Origin: Bifidobacterium aemilianum
GTDB taxonomy: Bacteria > Actinomycetota > Actinomycetes > Actinomycetales > Bifidobacteriaceae
Length of the DNA: 64,000 nucleotides
Direction of reading: 5' to 3'
Assembly: GCF_003315635.1 (NCBI RefSeq)
Contig: NZ_PDCG01000003.1
Coordinates: 248,001-312,000 of the forward strand
Shown: in pieces, positions 34,300 through 43,365 of the stretch
Layout: the number at the start of each line of letters is the position of its first letter
Position numbering within the stretch: position 1 is the first letter of the stretch
Notes under the pieces: generated by a model
The model's input: the letters and a program-made list of their open reading frames with translations, nothing else
What the model was told of the DNA's origin: nothing
The model's database searches: none
Made by a program: the position numbers and the translations under genes

Positions 34300-34926
34300 A
34301 TGGCTGGTGAAACGACCATCACTATCGTGGGTAATCTGACCGCTGACCCCGAGCTACGCACCGTTGGCAGCGGGGCGTCCGTGGCCAGCTTCACCATCGC
34401 TTCGACACCGCGTACCTTCAACCGGAACTCCAACCAGTGGGAGGATGGTCAGGCGCTGTTCATGCGGTGCTCGGCCTGGCGTGAGTTGGCGGACCATGTG
34501 GCCTCGAGCCTGACCAAGGGCATGCGTGTCATCGCCCAGGGTCGTCTCTCCCAGCGTTCCTACCAGGCCCAGGACGGTTCCAACCGCACCGTGGTCGAGA
34601 TGACCATCGACGAGATCGGTCCCTCCCTGCGCTACGCGACCGCCCAGGTGACCCGCCAGTCCTCCGGTTCCTCCGGGTTCGCCGGTGGCTCCCGTGGTGG
34701 GTTCAACGGCAACGGTGGGAACGGCGGTAATGCCGGCAATGCCTCTGGTGGTTACCAGGGTGGGGCCGGTTACTCCGGTGGAGCTGCCTACAACAACAAT
34801 GCCGCTCCGGCCGCCCAGGCTCCCGCCGCGGATCCTTGGGGGTCCTCGGCTGGCTCCAGTGATGGATTCTCCTCCTTCGGAGGCAACTCCGAATTCGGTG
34901 GGGATTCAGACGAGCCGGAATTCTAA
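34300..34926 (+). CDS. ssb: Single-stranded DNA-binding protein
   Basis: 208 residues. The OB fold occupies residues 1-115 ([48 protein letters not shown]). A glycine/asparagine-rich linker follows and the protein ends in an acidic tip, DSDEPEF, a variant of the usual DDIPF-like tip that recruits repair and replication partners. It stands between rpsF and rpsR as in many bacteria, linking replication to ribosomal gene expression. Confidence 0.95.
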   Translation: MAGETTITIVGNLTADPELRTVGSGASVASFTIASTPRTFNRNSNQWEDGQALFMRCSAWRELADHVASSLTKGMRVIAQGRLSQRSYQAQDGSNRTVVEMTIDEIGPSLRYATAQVTRQSSGSSGFAGGSRGGFNGNGGNGGNAGNASGGYQGGAGYSGGAAYNNNAAPAAQAPAADPWGSSAGSSDGFSSFGGNSEFGGDSDEPEF

Positions 34927-35005
34927 ATTCCAAGACGATCAAGACCTTAGGGTCAGCCTGTCAAGGCACCAGCAAGTAGTAGTACTGTCATAAGGAGAAC
35001 ATCAG

Positions 35006-35254
35006 ATGTCAAGAAAGAGGCCACAGCCGCCGGTCAAGCCCTTCAAAAAGAAGGCCGATCCGCTCAAGGCTGCAAAGATCACCGAGATTGATTACAAGGA
35101 CGTCGCCCTGCTGCGCAAGTTCGTGTCCGACCGCGGCAAGATTCGTTCCCGCCGCATCACCGGCGTGAGTGTCCAGGAGCAGCGCAAGATCGCCCAGGCC
35201 GTCAAGAACGCCCGCGAGATGGCCCTGCTGCCTTACTCCACCAACGGCCGCTGA
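35006..35254 (+). CDS. rpsR: 30S ribosomal protein S18
   Basis: 82 residues. It contains [50 protein letters not shown], standard for S18, which pairs with S6 on the 30S platform. AAGGAG lies before the ATG. The first 20 residues are basic and proline-rich. Confidence 0.97.
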   Translation: MSRKRPQPPVKPFKKKADPLKAAKITEIDYKDVALLRKFVSDRGKIRSRRITGVSVQEQRKIAQAVKNAREMALLPYSTNGR

Positions 35255-35270
35255 TTAGGAGGAGAGACAA

Positions 35271-35717
35271 ATGGCTACCATGAAAGTTATTCTCACCAAG
35301 GCCGTCAGCAATGTGGGCCAGCCCGGAGATGTGGTCGAGGTCAAGGCCGGTTACGCCCGTAACTACCTGATTCCGCAGGGCCTGGGCTTCGCCTGGACCA
35401 AGAACGCCGCCTCCCAGATCGAGGCCATGAAGCGGGCCCGCCTGGCCAAGGCCGTCGCCACCCGCGAGGATGCCGTCGCCGCCAAGGCCGCCATCGAGGG
35501 AGCCACCGTCGAGATCGCCGCCAAGGTGTCCGAGTCCGGCAAGCTCTTCGGTGGCGTGACCGCCGACAAGATCGCCGTCGCCCTGTCCGACAAGGCATCG
35601 GTCAACCCCAAGCTGATCACCGTCGACCCCATCAAGACCACCGGCGAGTTCCCCGCAACCGTGGAACTGCACCCCGAGATCTCCGCCTCCTTCACCGTCA
35701 AGGTCATGGCTGAGTAA
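35271..35717 (+). CDS. rplI: 50S ribosomal protein L9
   Basis: 148 residues. The N-terminal L9 domain shows [38 protein letters not shown] sequence with the GYARNYL motif; the long helix and C-terminal RNA-binding domain ([15 protein letters not shown]) follow. AGGAGGAG lies just before the ATG. It is last in the operon and is followed by a terminator. Confidence 0.97.
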   Translation: MATMKVILTKAVSNVGQPGDVVEVKAGYARNYLIPQGLGFAWTKNAASQIEAMKRARLAKAVATREDAVAAKAAIEGATVEIAAKVSESGKLFGGVTADKIAVALSDKASVNPKLITVDPIKTTGEFPATVELHPEISASFTVKVMAE

Positions 35718-35746
35718 GGTCGTCAGTCAATAGGCGAATACCGCTG

Positions 35747-35784
35747 AAACCGGTTCCGCTCTTATCGGGCGGGGCCGGTTTTCG
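35747..35784 (+). terminator. Terminator after rplI
   Basis: AAACCGG (35747-35753) pairs with CCGGTTT (35775-35781), with an inner CCGC/GCGG pairing, followed by TTTTC. Confidence 0.75.
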
Positions 35785-35826
35785 CTATGCGCGCTGCCCA
35801 TACCTGCCTCTGTCCAGACAACTATA

Positions 35827-37206
35827 TTGGTGGGAGAACAGGAAAAGAGTAAGACATTGGCACAGTCACCAGCAGATCGGATACCTACACCGCTGACCGG
35901 GAGCAGAGCCTCGGCCGCCGCCCAACGTCATGCTGATCAGGCCGGCATGAGTCTGGAGGAATGGCGCAGGGAGACCAAGTTCGACAGTACCGACTGGGGG
36001 TGGGTCATCATGTCTATCGGCATGGCCATCGGTGCCGGCATAGTCTTTCTTCCAGTCAAGGTGGGCCTGGTTGGACTGTGGGTCTTTCTGGTCTCAGCCA
36101 TCATCGCCTACCCGGCCATGTACCTCTTCCAACGCCTCTTCATCAACACCCTGGCCGAATCCAAGGAGGGCGGGGACTATCCCAGCGTCATCAGCGGATA
36201 TTTGGGCAAGAATTGGGGATTCCTCTTGGGTATCCTCTATTTCCTGATGCTGCTGATCTGGATATTCGTCTACTCGACGGCCATCACCAACGACAGCGCC
36301 TCCTTCCTACACTCCTTCCACCTGACCAAAACCGTCTGGTCCTCAAACCCCTTCTATGGGCTGGTGGTCATCTGCCTCCTGGTCGCCATCGCCTCCAGGG
36401 CCGAGAAGGTCCTCTTCAACATATCCAGCTTCATGGTCCTGACCAAACTGGTGGTGGTCTTCATACTCGGGGTGTCCATGATTGGACTCTGGGACCTGCA
36501 TAATGTGGGTTCCTTCCCCGACCTGGGCTACCTGGTCAAGCAGACCATAGTGCTGCTGCCCTTCACCCTGACCTCCATCCTCTTTCTCCAGTCGCTCTCG
36601 CCCATGGTGATATCCTTCCGGGCCCACAACAAGAACATCGAGGTGGCTAGGTACAAATCCCTGCGGGCCATGAACATAGCCTTCGTGACCCTCTTCGTGG
36701 TCGTCTTCTTCTATGCCGTTTCCTTCAATCTGGCCCTGGGGCACGACGAGGCGGTGGAGGCCTACAATAAGAACATCTCCACCCTGGCCATCGCCGCCCA
36801 GAACATGGATGGGAGCCTGGTCAAGATCCTCAGCCTCATCCTGAACATCTTCGCCGTGATGACGGCCTTCTTTGGGGTCTTCCTTGGTTTTCGGGAGGCC
36901 TGCGAGGGCATTGCGACCAACATCCTCAAGCGCTTCATGCCGGAGGAGCGCATCAACACCAGGATCATGAAGGGATCGATTCTGGTCTTTTCGGTGCTGG
37001 TGGCCTGGGGTGCCATTCTGCTGAACGCGCCGGTGCTGAGTTTCACCTCCATTTGCTCACCTATTTTCGGGCTGATTGGCTGCCTTATTCCGGCCTACCT
37101 GGTCTACAAGGTTCCCAGCTTGCATAAGTACAAGGGGCCTGGGCTATGGTTGATAATCTTCGTTGGCCTGCTCCTGGTGATCTCGCCATTCCTGGCCTTC
37201 CTCTAA
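35827..37206 (+). CDS. Serine/threonine-type amino acid permease (HAAAP family)
   Basis: 459 residues, about 11 membrane segments beginning at residue 58 (WGWVIMSIGMAIGAGIVFLP), a pattern shared with SdaC/TdcC proton-amino acid symporters; SLSPMVISFRAHNK and FFGVFLGFREACEGI are further matches. The first 55 residues are hydrophilic. The start is uncertain: TTG 35827, GTG 35830 and TTG 35857 (AGGAAAAGAG upstream) are all in frame, and ATG 35947 would leave just the core. Substrate preference among serine, threonine and relatives cannot be read from sequence. Confidence 0.85.
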   Translation: MVGEQEKSKTLAQSPADRIPTPLTGSRASAAAQRHADQAGMSLEEWRRETKFDSTDWGWVIMSIGMAIGAGIVFLPVKVGLVGLWVFLVSAIIAYPAMYLFQRLFINTLAESKEGGDYPSVISGYLGKNWGFLLGILYFLMLLIWIFVYSTAITNDSASFLHSFHLTKTVWSSNPFYGLVVICLLVAIASRAEKVLFNISSFMVLTKLVVVFILGVSMIGLWDLHNVGSFPDLGYLVKQTIVLLPFTLTSILFLQSLSPMVISFRAHNKNIEVARYKSLRAMNIAFVTLFVVVFFYAVSFNLALGHDEAVEAYNKNISTLAIAAQNMDGSLVKILSLILNIFAVMTAFFGVFLGFREACEGIATNILKRFMPEERINTRIMKGSILVFSVLVAWGAILLNAPVLSFTSICSPIFGLIGCLIPAYLVYKVPSLHKYKGPGLWLIIFVGLLLVISPFLAFL

Positions 37207-37363
37207 CTCAGGGGCCAACTGAAAGCCCAAATCAAAGCACTGGCTTGGGATCCCATGGGCCGGGAGGGCCCAGCAACTACGGTGCCGCCATCTCCGGAGC
37301 GAATTCCAAGGATCCCTCAGATACGTAGACGAGACAGACTGATCGCGTGCAATACAACACATT

Positions 37364-37403
37364 CCAAAACTGATTCTTAAACACCACGTTCAGTTCCTAA
37401 AGG
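37364..37403 (-). repeat. tRNA-flank repeat, copy 1
   Basis: Read on the minus strand it begins CCTTTAGGAACTGAACGTGG, then TGTTTAAGAATC and TTTTGG. The whole 40 bp aligns with 53696-53736 with few changes. Confidence 0.75.
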
Positions 37404-37414
37404 CACAGTTTGGC

Positions 37415-37440
37415 TTAAAAACGTGCTCAGTTCCTATAGG
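37415..37440 (-). repeat. tRNA-flank repeat, copy 2 (short, variant)
   Basis: On the minus strand it begins CCTATAGGAACTGAGCACG. Only the first 15 bases match the family closely. Confidence 0.6.
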
Positions 37441-37540
37441 CCTCGAACTGGACACCACAGCCCAGGCAACCCCCATTAATGGCCCGACCTATTAATAAAC
37501 CCCAGACACGCCTACTGCCACAAGCTCAAATCCACAACAG

Positions 37541-37579
37541 AAACACCACGTTTAGGGGTTATAGGCCTATAACCCCTAA
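37541..37579 (-). repeat. tRNA-flank repeat copy 3 merged with a 28-bp perfect palindrome
   Basis: Minus strand: CCTATAACCCCTAAACGTGG then TGTTT. Positions 37552-37579 form a perfect palindrome with arms TTAGGGGTTATAGG and its complement, no loop. Confidence 0.7.
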
Positions 37580-37608
37580 TCCCATAGCCCGGGTTCCGGC
37601 AGTATACG

Positions 37609-37643
37609 GAAAAACCGCAGCAACCTGGTGGTTACTGCGGTTC
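37609..37643 (-). terminator. tRNA-Lys terminator
   Basis: On the minus strand AACCGCAGTAACC pairs with GGTTGCTGCGGTT (one bulged position) and is followed by TTT, starting 11 bases after the tRNA end. Confidence 0.75.
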
Positions 37644-37653
37644 TAGCTGGAAG

Positions 37654-37727
37654 TGCCCCCGCGGGGGCTCGAACCCCGGACACGCTGATTAAGAGTCAGC
37701 TGCTCTAGCCAACTGAGCTACAGGGGC
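37654..37727 (-). tRNA. tRNA-Lys (CTT)
   Basis: Cloverleaf on the minus strand: acceptor GCCCCTG pairs with CGGGGGC, D-arm TAGCTCAGTTGG, anticodon stem CTGA..TCAG around a loop with anticodon CTT, T-stem CGGGG/CCCCG with TTCGAGC loop, discriminator A. CCA is not encoded. Confidence 0.95.
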
Positions 37728-37994
37728 GTCGGCACTTCTTGAGCCAGATGACTACTATACTCTCATCGACCAATGATTCAAGTCGGAGTGTCGTCAATCT
37801 GAGGTCTGTGGAGGCGTGCCGGCTCGCCAGGTCCGCAAGCGGCTGTGGTGGGATTGGTGGTCGACTCATCCCCCAACCTCGCCCTACCGACTGTCACCAA
37901 GCTACACCGGTCCAACTGGGCCCTACCCATGCCCGCGGTAGGGGCGGTGGGTATATTGGGTGCTGTGGCAATCCGACAACCTTGAGGAGGGGCC

Positions 37995-39098
37995 GTGGTA
38001 CATCCTGTCCACGAGCCTGGCCGTGACCCCAAAGGGCGCGATGCCAGGTCGCATGCTGCCGGCAATCCTTCAAGCCGGCCCCCTAGCGGCAATCACGCTG
38101 ACGCCAATTCCAGCCGGCGCTCGCAAGCTGGTCATAACACGTCTTCCGGCTCACTGTGGATCGGGCGACTCATGCGGACGGTGCAGTCCTTCTGGCGTTT
38201 CGTCACGCTGCTGTTGGTGGCCCCGGGACGTTGGGTCAGCCAGGCCTGGCATCAGATGCTTGCGGATCTGTGTCCCCGGGCTGCGTATAGCGCCGTTGGC
38301 CCCACGTCCTCACGCATCTTCCTTACCCGGCGGCTGGTGGTGTTCGGCGTGCTGGTCCTGCTGGCGATAGCCCTATTGACAGGCTTCGCCGCTACGATGC
38401 ATTCGCTGGCGGGGCACTCTTCAGGGCAACAGCCCACTACGGGAAGCCCGGCTGGCTCCAAGCGGTCGGACGCTTCCAAGAAATCCTATGATTCCGCGCT
38501 TGTGAAGCATTCCGCGCCTCCTGCCCCGATGGCAGGATTCAATCCCTTGTCCCAGGAGGACCGGTCCAGAATATTGGCTAAGGCCCAAGCGACGGCAGCC
38601 GCTTCCGGCCACGAGCAACGGCACTACTCCTACTGCGTGTCCACCAAGGGGCAGGTCGGGCAAACCGACGAATTTGAGAACTTGGTCTACCGGGCCTTGA
38701 ATGATGCCCGGGGCTGGCCCAGGGCCGGAGCAACGTTCACCCAAGGGGCCAACGGGGACTGCGACATGACGCTCATCCTCTCCGAGGCCCAGTACATGAC
38801 CAGCTTCTTCCAAGGCTGCTCCAACGAATACAGCTGCCGGGTGGGCAACCAAGTCATCATCAACCAGGACCGCTGGAATCAGGCGACCCAGGAGTGGCTG
38901 GACACTGGCGGTGATATGCAACGCTACCGGACCATGGTCATCAACCACGAGGTCGGCCACCGCCTGGGGCATATCGACAACGAGCCCGTGTGCCCCGGGG
39001 CCGGCCAGCTGGCGCCCCTTATGCAGCAGCAATCCATAGGGCTGCGGGGTTGCGTGGTCAACGAATGGCCGTTGGATTCGGAACTATGGATCCAATGA
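37995..39098 (+). CDS. Membrane-anchored DUF3152 protein, metallopeptidase-like
   Basis: 367 residues. A disordered basic N-terminus (1-95) leads to one membrane segment near 110-135 (LVVFGVLVLLAIALLTGFAA), a Ser/Thr/Lys-rich linker, then an extracellular domain from about 195 with HYSYCVSTKGQV, the SYCRVGNQVIINQDRW-like stretch and MVINHEVGHRLGHIDNEPCP-like zinc motif (HEVGHRLGH), as in actinobacterial DUF3152. GTG 37995 is chosen for GAGGAGG at 37984-37990; ATG 38172, without a site, would give 308 residues. The function is unknown; a secreted or cell-surface protease role is plausible. Confidence 0.8.
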   Translation: MVHPVHEPGRDPKGRDARSHAAGNPSSRPPSGNHADANSSRRSQAGHNTSSGSLWIGRLMRTVQSFWRFVTLLLVAPGRWVSQAWHQMLADLCPRAAYSAVGPTSSRIFLTRRLVVFGVLVLLAIALLTGFAATMHSLAGHSSGQQPTTGSPAGSKRSDASKKSYDSALVKHSAPPAPMAGFNPLSQEDRSRILAKAQATAAASGHEQRHYSYCVSTKGQVGQTDEFENLVYRALNDARGWPRAGATFTQGANGDCDMTLILSEAQYMTSFFQGCSNEYSCRVGNQVIINQDRWNQATQEWLDTGGDMQRYRTMVINHEVGHRLGHIDNEPVCPGAGQLAPLMQQQSIGLRGCVVNEWPLDSELWIQ

Positions 39099-39202
39099 CG
39101 GCCACCGGCCCCGCTGGGCTTGTGGCGGGCGGCTTGAGCTTGAGATGGGGTGAGGCCCGGCCGCGGCTGCATCTTGGGCTGTTCACCTGCTATAAGGGTG
39201 CT

Positions 39203-40711
39203 ATGACTGGACGATTGGCGCCGACCCCATCCGGGCGGATTCACATAGGCAATGTCTACGCCATGCTGGCGGCTTGGCTGTCCGCCCGGTCCGAAGACTC
39301 CGGTGTTGGGAAGACTGGGGCGGGGCGCCTGCTCCTACGTATCGAAGACATCGACCGACCCCGAGTCGTTCCGGATGCAGACCGCTGGTTCATGGATGAC
39401 ATCGCCTGGCTGGGTATGGATTGGGATGGCGAACCCGTTTACCAATCTCAGCGGGGTGAGCTATACGAGCGTGCCCTGGAACTGCTGCGACACTACCGGC
39501 TGGGGCCAGGAGGCCTGAGTGAGGGCGTGGGCCAGACTGATGGCCAGAGCGGTTATGTCGGGGTGGGGAGCGCCCGGGAGCGACTCGTGTATCCCTGCTT
39601 CTGCTCCCGTTCGGACATCCGGGCGGCCGCGGCCCCGCAGGAGGGAGACGGTTTTGTTGTCTATCCGGGTACCTGCCGGCGACTATGGCGGGCCAATCCG
39701 CAGTTAATGAACTCACGCATCGCCGCTGGCGACCAGCATTCCCTGCGCCTGGCCATGCCGGAGGCGAACCCGGATGGGGACTCGTTCTTGTCAGACCCAG
39801 TCTTCGTCGACCGTATCTACGGCCGGAAGAACTTCAACCTGGCTGCTGATATTGGTGATTCCGTGGTCAGGCGGGCCGATGGGGTAATGTCCTACCAACT
39901 GGCCGTTGTGGTTGACGACCTGCTCATGGGGGTCGATGACGTTGTCCGTGGTCGAGACCTATTGCGGTCGACCGCCCTGCAGATCTGGATTCGTCGGTGC
40001 CTCCTTGATGCAGGCTTTGCGGCGGGATATGGTCTTTCGCCCGATGGCGATGCCATGCCTGCTGGTGAGACCATGCCAGGTGCTGCCACCATGCCCGGTG
40101 TTGCCGATGTAATCATGTCTGCTGGTGCGGCCGTGCCTATTCGTGAGGTCAAGTCTAACGGGGTGACCATGCCTGACGGTGTCGATGCGACGTATGGGTC
40201 TTTCGGCGATGGCAGCGGTGTCAGCCATTCTAGCGATGCAAACGTTGCCAAAGCTACCCCTGGTCCCCGGAATGCTGGTGAAATTTGCTACAACAAAGGC
40301 AACCTTGGCTCCAGTGGCAACGCTGATGCTTGTCCGGCTATCTGCGGCGTTTCCTCCAGCTATCCTGAGGCCCAAGGTCCTGGGGCCGTTCATGCCTCAC
40401 ATCCGTGCGAACCAGTCAAATCACCACTCAACCCGCGCTACACCCACCTGCCTCTGGTGGAATCGCCGCAGGGTCGCAGACTCGCCAAACGCGAGCGCTC
40501 CTTGGATATGGGCACGTTGAGGTCCGCTGGTATTCGGCCTGAAGCGGTTGTGGGCTACTGCGCGTGGTTGCTCGGCTTGTCCACTAGCTATCGCCCCATG
40601 AGCGCCCAAGAGGCATTGTCCATTTTCAGCCATTGTGGTTGGAGGCCTCTTCAGGACCACCCAGCTGACCAACAGCTACCTGAGGGCATCGTGGAGTTTC
40701 TTGCCGTTTGA
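39203..40711 (+). CDS. gluQ: Glutamyl-Q tRNA(Asp) synthetase with large internal insertion
   Basis: Attaches glutamate to queuosine of tRNA-Asp. It begins MTGRLAPTPSGRIHIGNVYAM (HIGH motif as HIGN), then RIEDIDRPR, the zinc-ligand region PCFCSRSDIR..YPGTCRR, and QLAVVVDDLLMGVDDVVRGRDLL; the KMSKS-like GRRLAKRERSLD lies near residue 424. Typical homologues have about 300 residues; this has 502 because residues about 280-408 are an insertion of low complexity with repeated MPxG units. Start: ATG 39203; TATAAG at 39191-39196 lies six bases upstream, so it may be leaderless. The catalytic core looks intact. Confidence 0.88.
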   Translation: MTGRLAPTPSGRIHIGNVYAMLAAWLSARSEDSGVGKTGAGRLLLRIEDIDRPRVVPDADRWFMDDIAWLGMDWDGEPVYQSQRGELYERALELLRHYRLGPGGLSEGVGQTDGQSGYVGVGSARERLVYPCFCSRSDIRAAAAPQEGDGFVVYPGTCRRLWRANPQLMNSRIAAGDQHSLRLAMPEANPDGDSFLSDPVFVDRIYGRKNFNLAADIGDSVVRRADGVMSYQLAVVVDDLLMGVDDVVRGRDLLRSTALQIWIRRCLLDAGFAAGYGLSPDGDAMPAGETMPGAATMPGVADVIMSAGAAVPIREVKSNGVTMPDGVDATYGSFGDGSGVSHSSDANVAKATPGPRNAGEICYNKGNLGSSGNADACPAICGVSSSYPEAQGPGAVHASHPCEPVKSPLNPRYTHLPLVESPQGRRLAKRERSLDMGTLRSAGIRPEAVVGYCAWLLGLSTSYRPMSAQEALSIFSHCGWRPLQDHPADQQLPEGIVEFLAV

Positions 40712-40865
40712 GTCTCCGTAGGTCCGGCGGATGCTGCCAGAGCCTTTCTGCGGCATTGGGCCATATCATGGTCAGGATTGTGTATGGCCGCAGATCGGGG
40801 GAGGCTGCCCTAGTCGGCCCATTGTGCCTAGGATGTTGTCAGCGAGGCAAGCAATCGAGGTAAGC

Positions 40866-41921
40866 ATGACGGCGTATATGGAACACAAGGATCTGGCCAA
40901 CGAGCATATTGATGCTGCTCGGGCCGGGCAGATCGCCGACAATGTGGCGCAGGTGCGGGCCGCCATTGCCCACGCCGAGGCGGCTGCTGGCCGTGAGCCG
41001 GAGTCGGTCAAGTTGCTGGCCGCCACCAAGACGCGTGACGTCGGGGAGATCATGGCCGCCATTGATGCCGGTGTTGACATGATTGGCGAGAATCGACCGC
41101 AGGAGGTGGTTGCTAAAGGGGCGGGTCTGACCAGGCAATGTGCCGAACGCGGACTCATCTTGGGAGCTGCCAGCGGGAGCGAGGCCGTGGACCCGGCTGC
41201 CGGGGGGCAGCAGGCTTCTACCCAAGAAACTCAGGGTTTCGCTGGAAATGCAGCGGTCGGCCCGCCGGTTGACGGGTCTCAGGTGTTCAAACGGGGGCAA
41301 CACAACCCATGGCACCTAGGTTCAGGATTGGACTTGAGCGAGCATCCTGGCGCTATTGCCTCCCAGGGGCCGCTTGCTGCTGCTTCGGTTTCTGCGCAGG
41401 GGGAGGGGGGCGGTCTTGATATGGAACAACCCAAGCCGCTGCCTTTTCATCTGATTGGTCAGCTGCAATCCAACAAAATCGGCAAGATACTGCCATTTGT
41501 AACAACCATTGAGTCTGTGGACTCGGTCGCTTTGGCTGAGAAGATCAGTCGCCGGGCAGTGGCCCGTAATGCAGTGGTCGGTATCCTCCTGGAGGTGAAT
41601 GAGTCCGGCGAGGAATCGAAGTCTGGTTGCGCCCCCAGCCAGGCCATTGATATTGCCGTCCAAATTGGTCTTATGGACGGCCTGGACCTGCAGGGGCTCA
41701 TGACCGTCGGTGCCCATGTGGATGATGAATCCATCATCCGCCAGGGATTCTCGCACCTGCGCCGCCTGCGCGAAGCCATCAGGACTTCCGGGCATCCCGG
41801 CACGGAACATTGCTGCGAACTATCCATGGGTATGACCTCAGACCTGGCTATAGCTGTAGAGGAGGGCTCAACCATGGTCCGAGTCGGCACTGCCATTTTC
41901 GGTGAGCGCGCCTTCGTGTAG
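40866..41921 (+). CDS. YggS/PLPBP family pyridoxal phosphate-binding protein with insertion
   Basis: PLP homeostasis protein, an alanine-racemase-like TIM barrel. Family marks: VKLLAATKTRDVGEI (PLP Lys), IGENRPQE, FHLIGQLQSNKIGKIL, SVDSVALAEKIS, LLEVNESGEESKSG, LQGLMTVG and CCELSMGMTSDLAIAVEEGSTMVRVGTAIFG. At 351 residues it is about 100 longer than usual: residues about 97-190 are a low-complexity insertion between the ENRPQE helix and HLIGQLQSNK. ATG 40866 has GAGGTAA just upstream. Catalytic and PLP-phosphate residues flank but do not overlap the insertion. Confidence 0.88.
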   Translation: MTAYMEHKDLANEHIDAARAGQIADNVAQVRAAIAHAEAAAGREPESVKLLAATKTRDVGEIMAAIDAGVDMIGENRPQEVVAKGAGLTRQCAERGLILGAASGSEAVDPAAGGQQASTQETQGFAGNAAVGPPVDGSQVFKRGQHNPWHLGSGLDLSEHPGAIASQGPLAAASVSAQGEGGGLDMEQPKPLPFHLIGQLQSNKIGKILPFVTTIESVDSVALAEKISRRAVARNAVVGILLEVNESGEESKSGCAPSQAIDIAVQIGLMDGLDLQGLMTVGAHVDDESIIRQGFSHLRRLREAIRTSGHPGTEHCCELSMGMTSDLAIAVEEGSTMVRVGTAIFGERAFV

Positions 41922-42132
41922 TTTCCTCTTCTCCGCTTCCTTCCCAACGCTCCAGGCGTATCCGGCCGTGTGCGTGCGCGCTTAATGTACGCGCGTTCTC
42001 ATCCTTTGCCATGCGCAAGCCATCTCATCAATCCGCCTGGTTCCCCTTCCGATATTCCTTCTCGATCTTGGCTCTCCCTTCCTCTCCTCTTTTCAAATCT
42101 TGCTCCCCCTTCCGCTCCTTTCTCCGAATCTT

Positions 42133-42213
42133 GGCTCACCCTAACCTCTGATGTGCAGAAGGAATCCTCATTTTCCCCGTCTGGCTGTCCCCTATTGCTC
42201 TTAAGGGTGAGTC
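42133..42213 (+). repeat. 81-bp family element, copy 7
   Basis: Starts GGCTCACCCTAACC, ends CTCTTAAGGGTGAGTC; exactly 81 bp. Its T10-A72 end pair replaces C10-G72 of other copies. Confidence 0.85.
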
Positions 42214-42317
42214 TGTGGGCGCCAGCCGTCTTTTCCTACCTCTAATCGCGCAGGCTACGCATGAATCCGGCTGTATCCGTTAGGCCAAAGTCTCGCATGG
42301 CGGCCGCTTAGAATCTC

Positions 42318-42398
42318 GGCTCACCTTAGCAATCGTTGCCCAGGTGCAAGAGGCTGGAGGCCTAAAGGGTGGTTGGCTATTCGTTGTTGGGGTGTGTC
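42318..42398 (+). repeat. 81-bp family element, degenerate copy 13
   Basis: Starts GGCTCACCTTAGC, ends TTGTTGGGGTGTGTC; exactly 81 bp despite changes in both ends. Confidence 0.65.
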
Positions 42399-42473
42399 GG
42401 CTAGGAGTGATTGGCGTAATGAACCCAGCCCCCGCCCCGTCATCTAACCTGCCCTTGGCGTAGGCTAGGAACC

Positions 42474-43289
42474 ATGAGAATCGCACGTTTTGCCCATAAT
42501 GATGTCCCCCAGTACGCTTTCATCCAGAAGGATTCCGCTGATGGTAAGGAATACTTGGTTCCGTTGGATGGCTACCCTCTGGGGGGCCGCCCGGTCAAGC
42601 CCACGGGCGATCGGATACCACTTGATTCCGACGGAGTCCGTCTGCTGGCCCCGATTATTCCCTCGAAGGTCTACGGGTTGGCTAAGAACTATCAGGCTCA
42701 CGCAGCTTACATGCACGAGCAGGGCCAGGCACCGGTCGCACAGGCGCCGGCGGAGATGGTAGTCTTCATGAAGCCCAGCACCTCAGTGATTGGCCCCGAT
42801 GACCCAATCGTCATGCCGGCCTGCTCGCGGGACATGAATTATGAACCTGAGGTGGCTGTGGTCATGGGCCGCATAGCGAAGAACGTACCTGTTGAAGAGG
42901 CCATGAAGTATGTTCTCGGTTTTACTTGTGTCAACGACGTCACCCTGCGCGATCTGCAGCAGAGCGATCCCATGTGGACCCGAGCCAAGGGTTTCGATAC
43001 CTCCTGCCCGCTGGGACCATGGATTGAAACCGAGTTTGCCTGGCAGGCCGCCCATATTTCCTTCAGTCTGAATGGCGAGGAAGTACCCGAGGCCTCCGGC
43101 ACGACAGCCAATTTGGTCCACAGCATTCCTGAGCAGATTGCTTTCATCTCCAGCTTTGCCACGCTCTTGCCTGGAGATGTGATCATGACTGGTACGCCTC
43201 ACGCATCCGGACAGCTTAAGCCGGGTGATGAGGCGGTGGTGAAGGTCGACGGCATTGGTGAATTGCGGAATGTGGTGGTGCAAGGCTGA
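42474..43289 (+). CDS. Fumarylacetoacetate hydrolase-family protein
   Basis: 271 residues. N-terminal domain 1-60, then the FAH fold: SKVYGLAKNYQAHAAYM, MVVFMKPSTSVIGPDDPIVMP, metal-binding MNYEPEVAVVMGR (Glu-x-Glu), GFTCVNDVTLRDLQ, GFDTSCPLGPWI and GDVIMTGTP. Such enzymes are often acylpyruvases, oxaloacetate decarboxylases or hydratases, and the exact reaction cannot be fixed. TAGGCT at 42461-42466 lies seven bases before the ATG and no ribosome-binding site is present, so a leaderless message is likely. Confidence 0.9.
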   Translation: MRIARFAHNDVPQYAFIQKDSADGKEYLVPLDGYPLGGRPVKPTGDRIPLDSDGVRLLAPIIPSKVYGLAKNYQAHAAYMHEQGQAPVAQAPAEMVVFMKPSTSVIGPDDPIVMPACSRDMNYEPEVAVVMGRIAKNVPVEEAMKYVLGFTCVNDVTLRDLQQSDPMWTRAKGFDTSCPLGPWIETEFAWQAAHISFSLNGEEVPEASGTTANLVHSIPEQIAFISSFATLLPGDVIMTGTPHASGQLKPGDEAVVKVDGIGELRNVVVQG

Positions 43290-43365
43290 GGACTTGGGTC
43301 TGGCTGTAAACCTTGCCTGCTCCTAGGCGAGTCCGTCGTGTTCGGTGACTGCGCCGGCAACCAAG

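Larger units (their letters stand above)
37207..37653. other. Gene-free region downstream of tRNA-Lys with repeats
   Basis: About 450 bases, AT-richer than its surroundings. It holds three copies of the tRNA-flank repeat, a 28-bp palindrome and the tRNA-Lys terminator. No ORF is supported. Confidence 0.6.
41922..42473. other. Gene-free region with two 81-bp elements
   Basis: About 550 bases. The left half is strongly pyrimidine-rich on the plus strand (repeated CCTTC and CTTGGCTC), like the stretches near 11750 and 47900. It contains repeat copies 7 and 13 and, at the right end, the promoter-like TAGGCT of the next gene. Confidence 0.6.
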
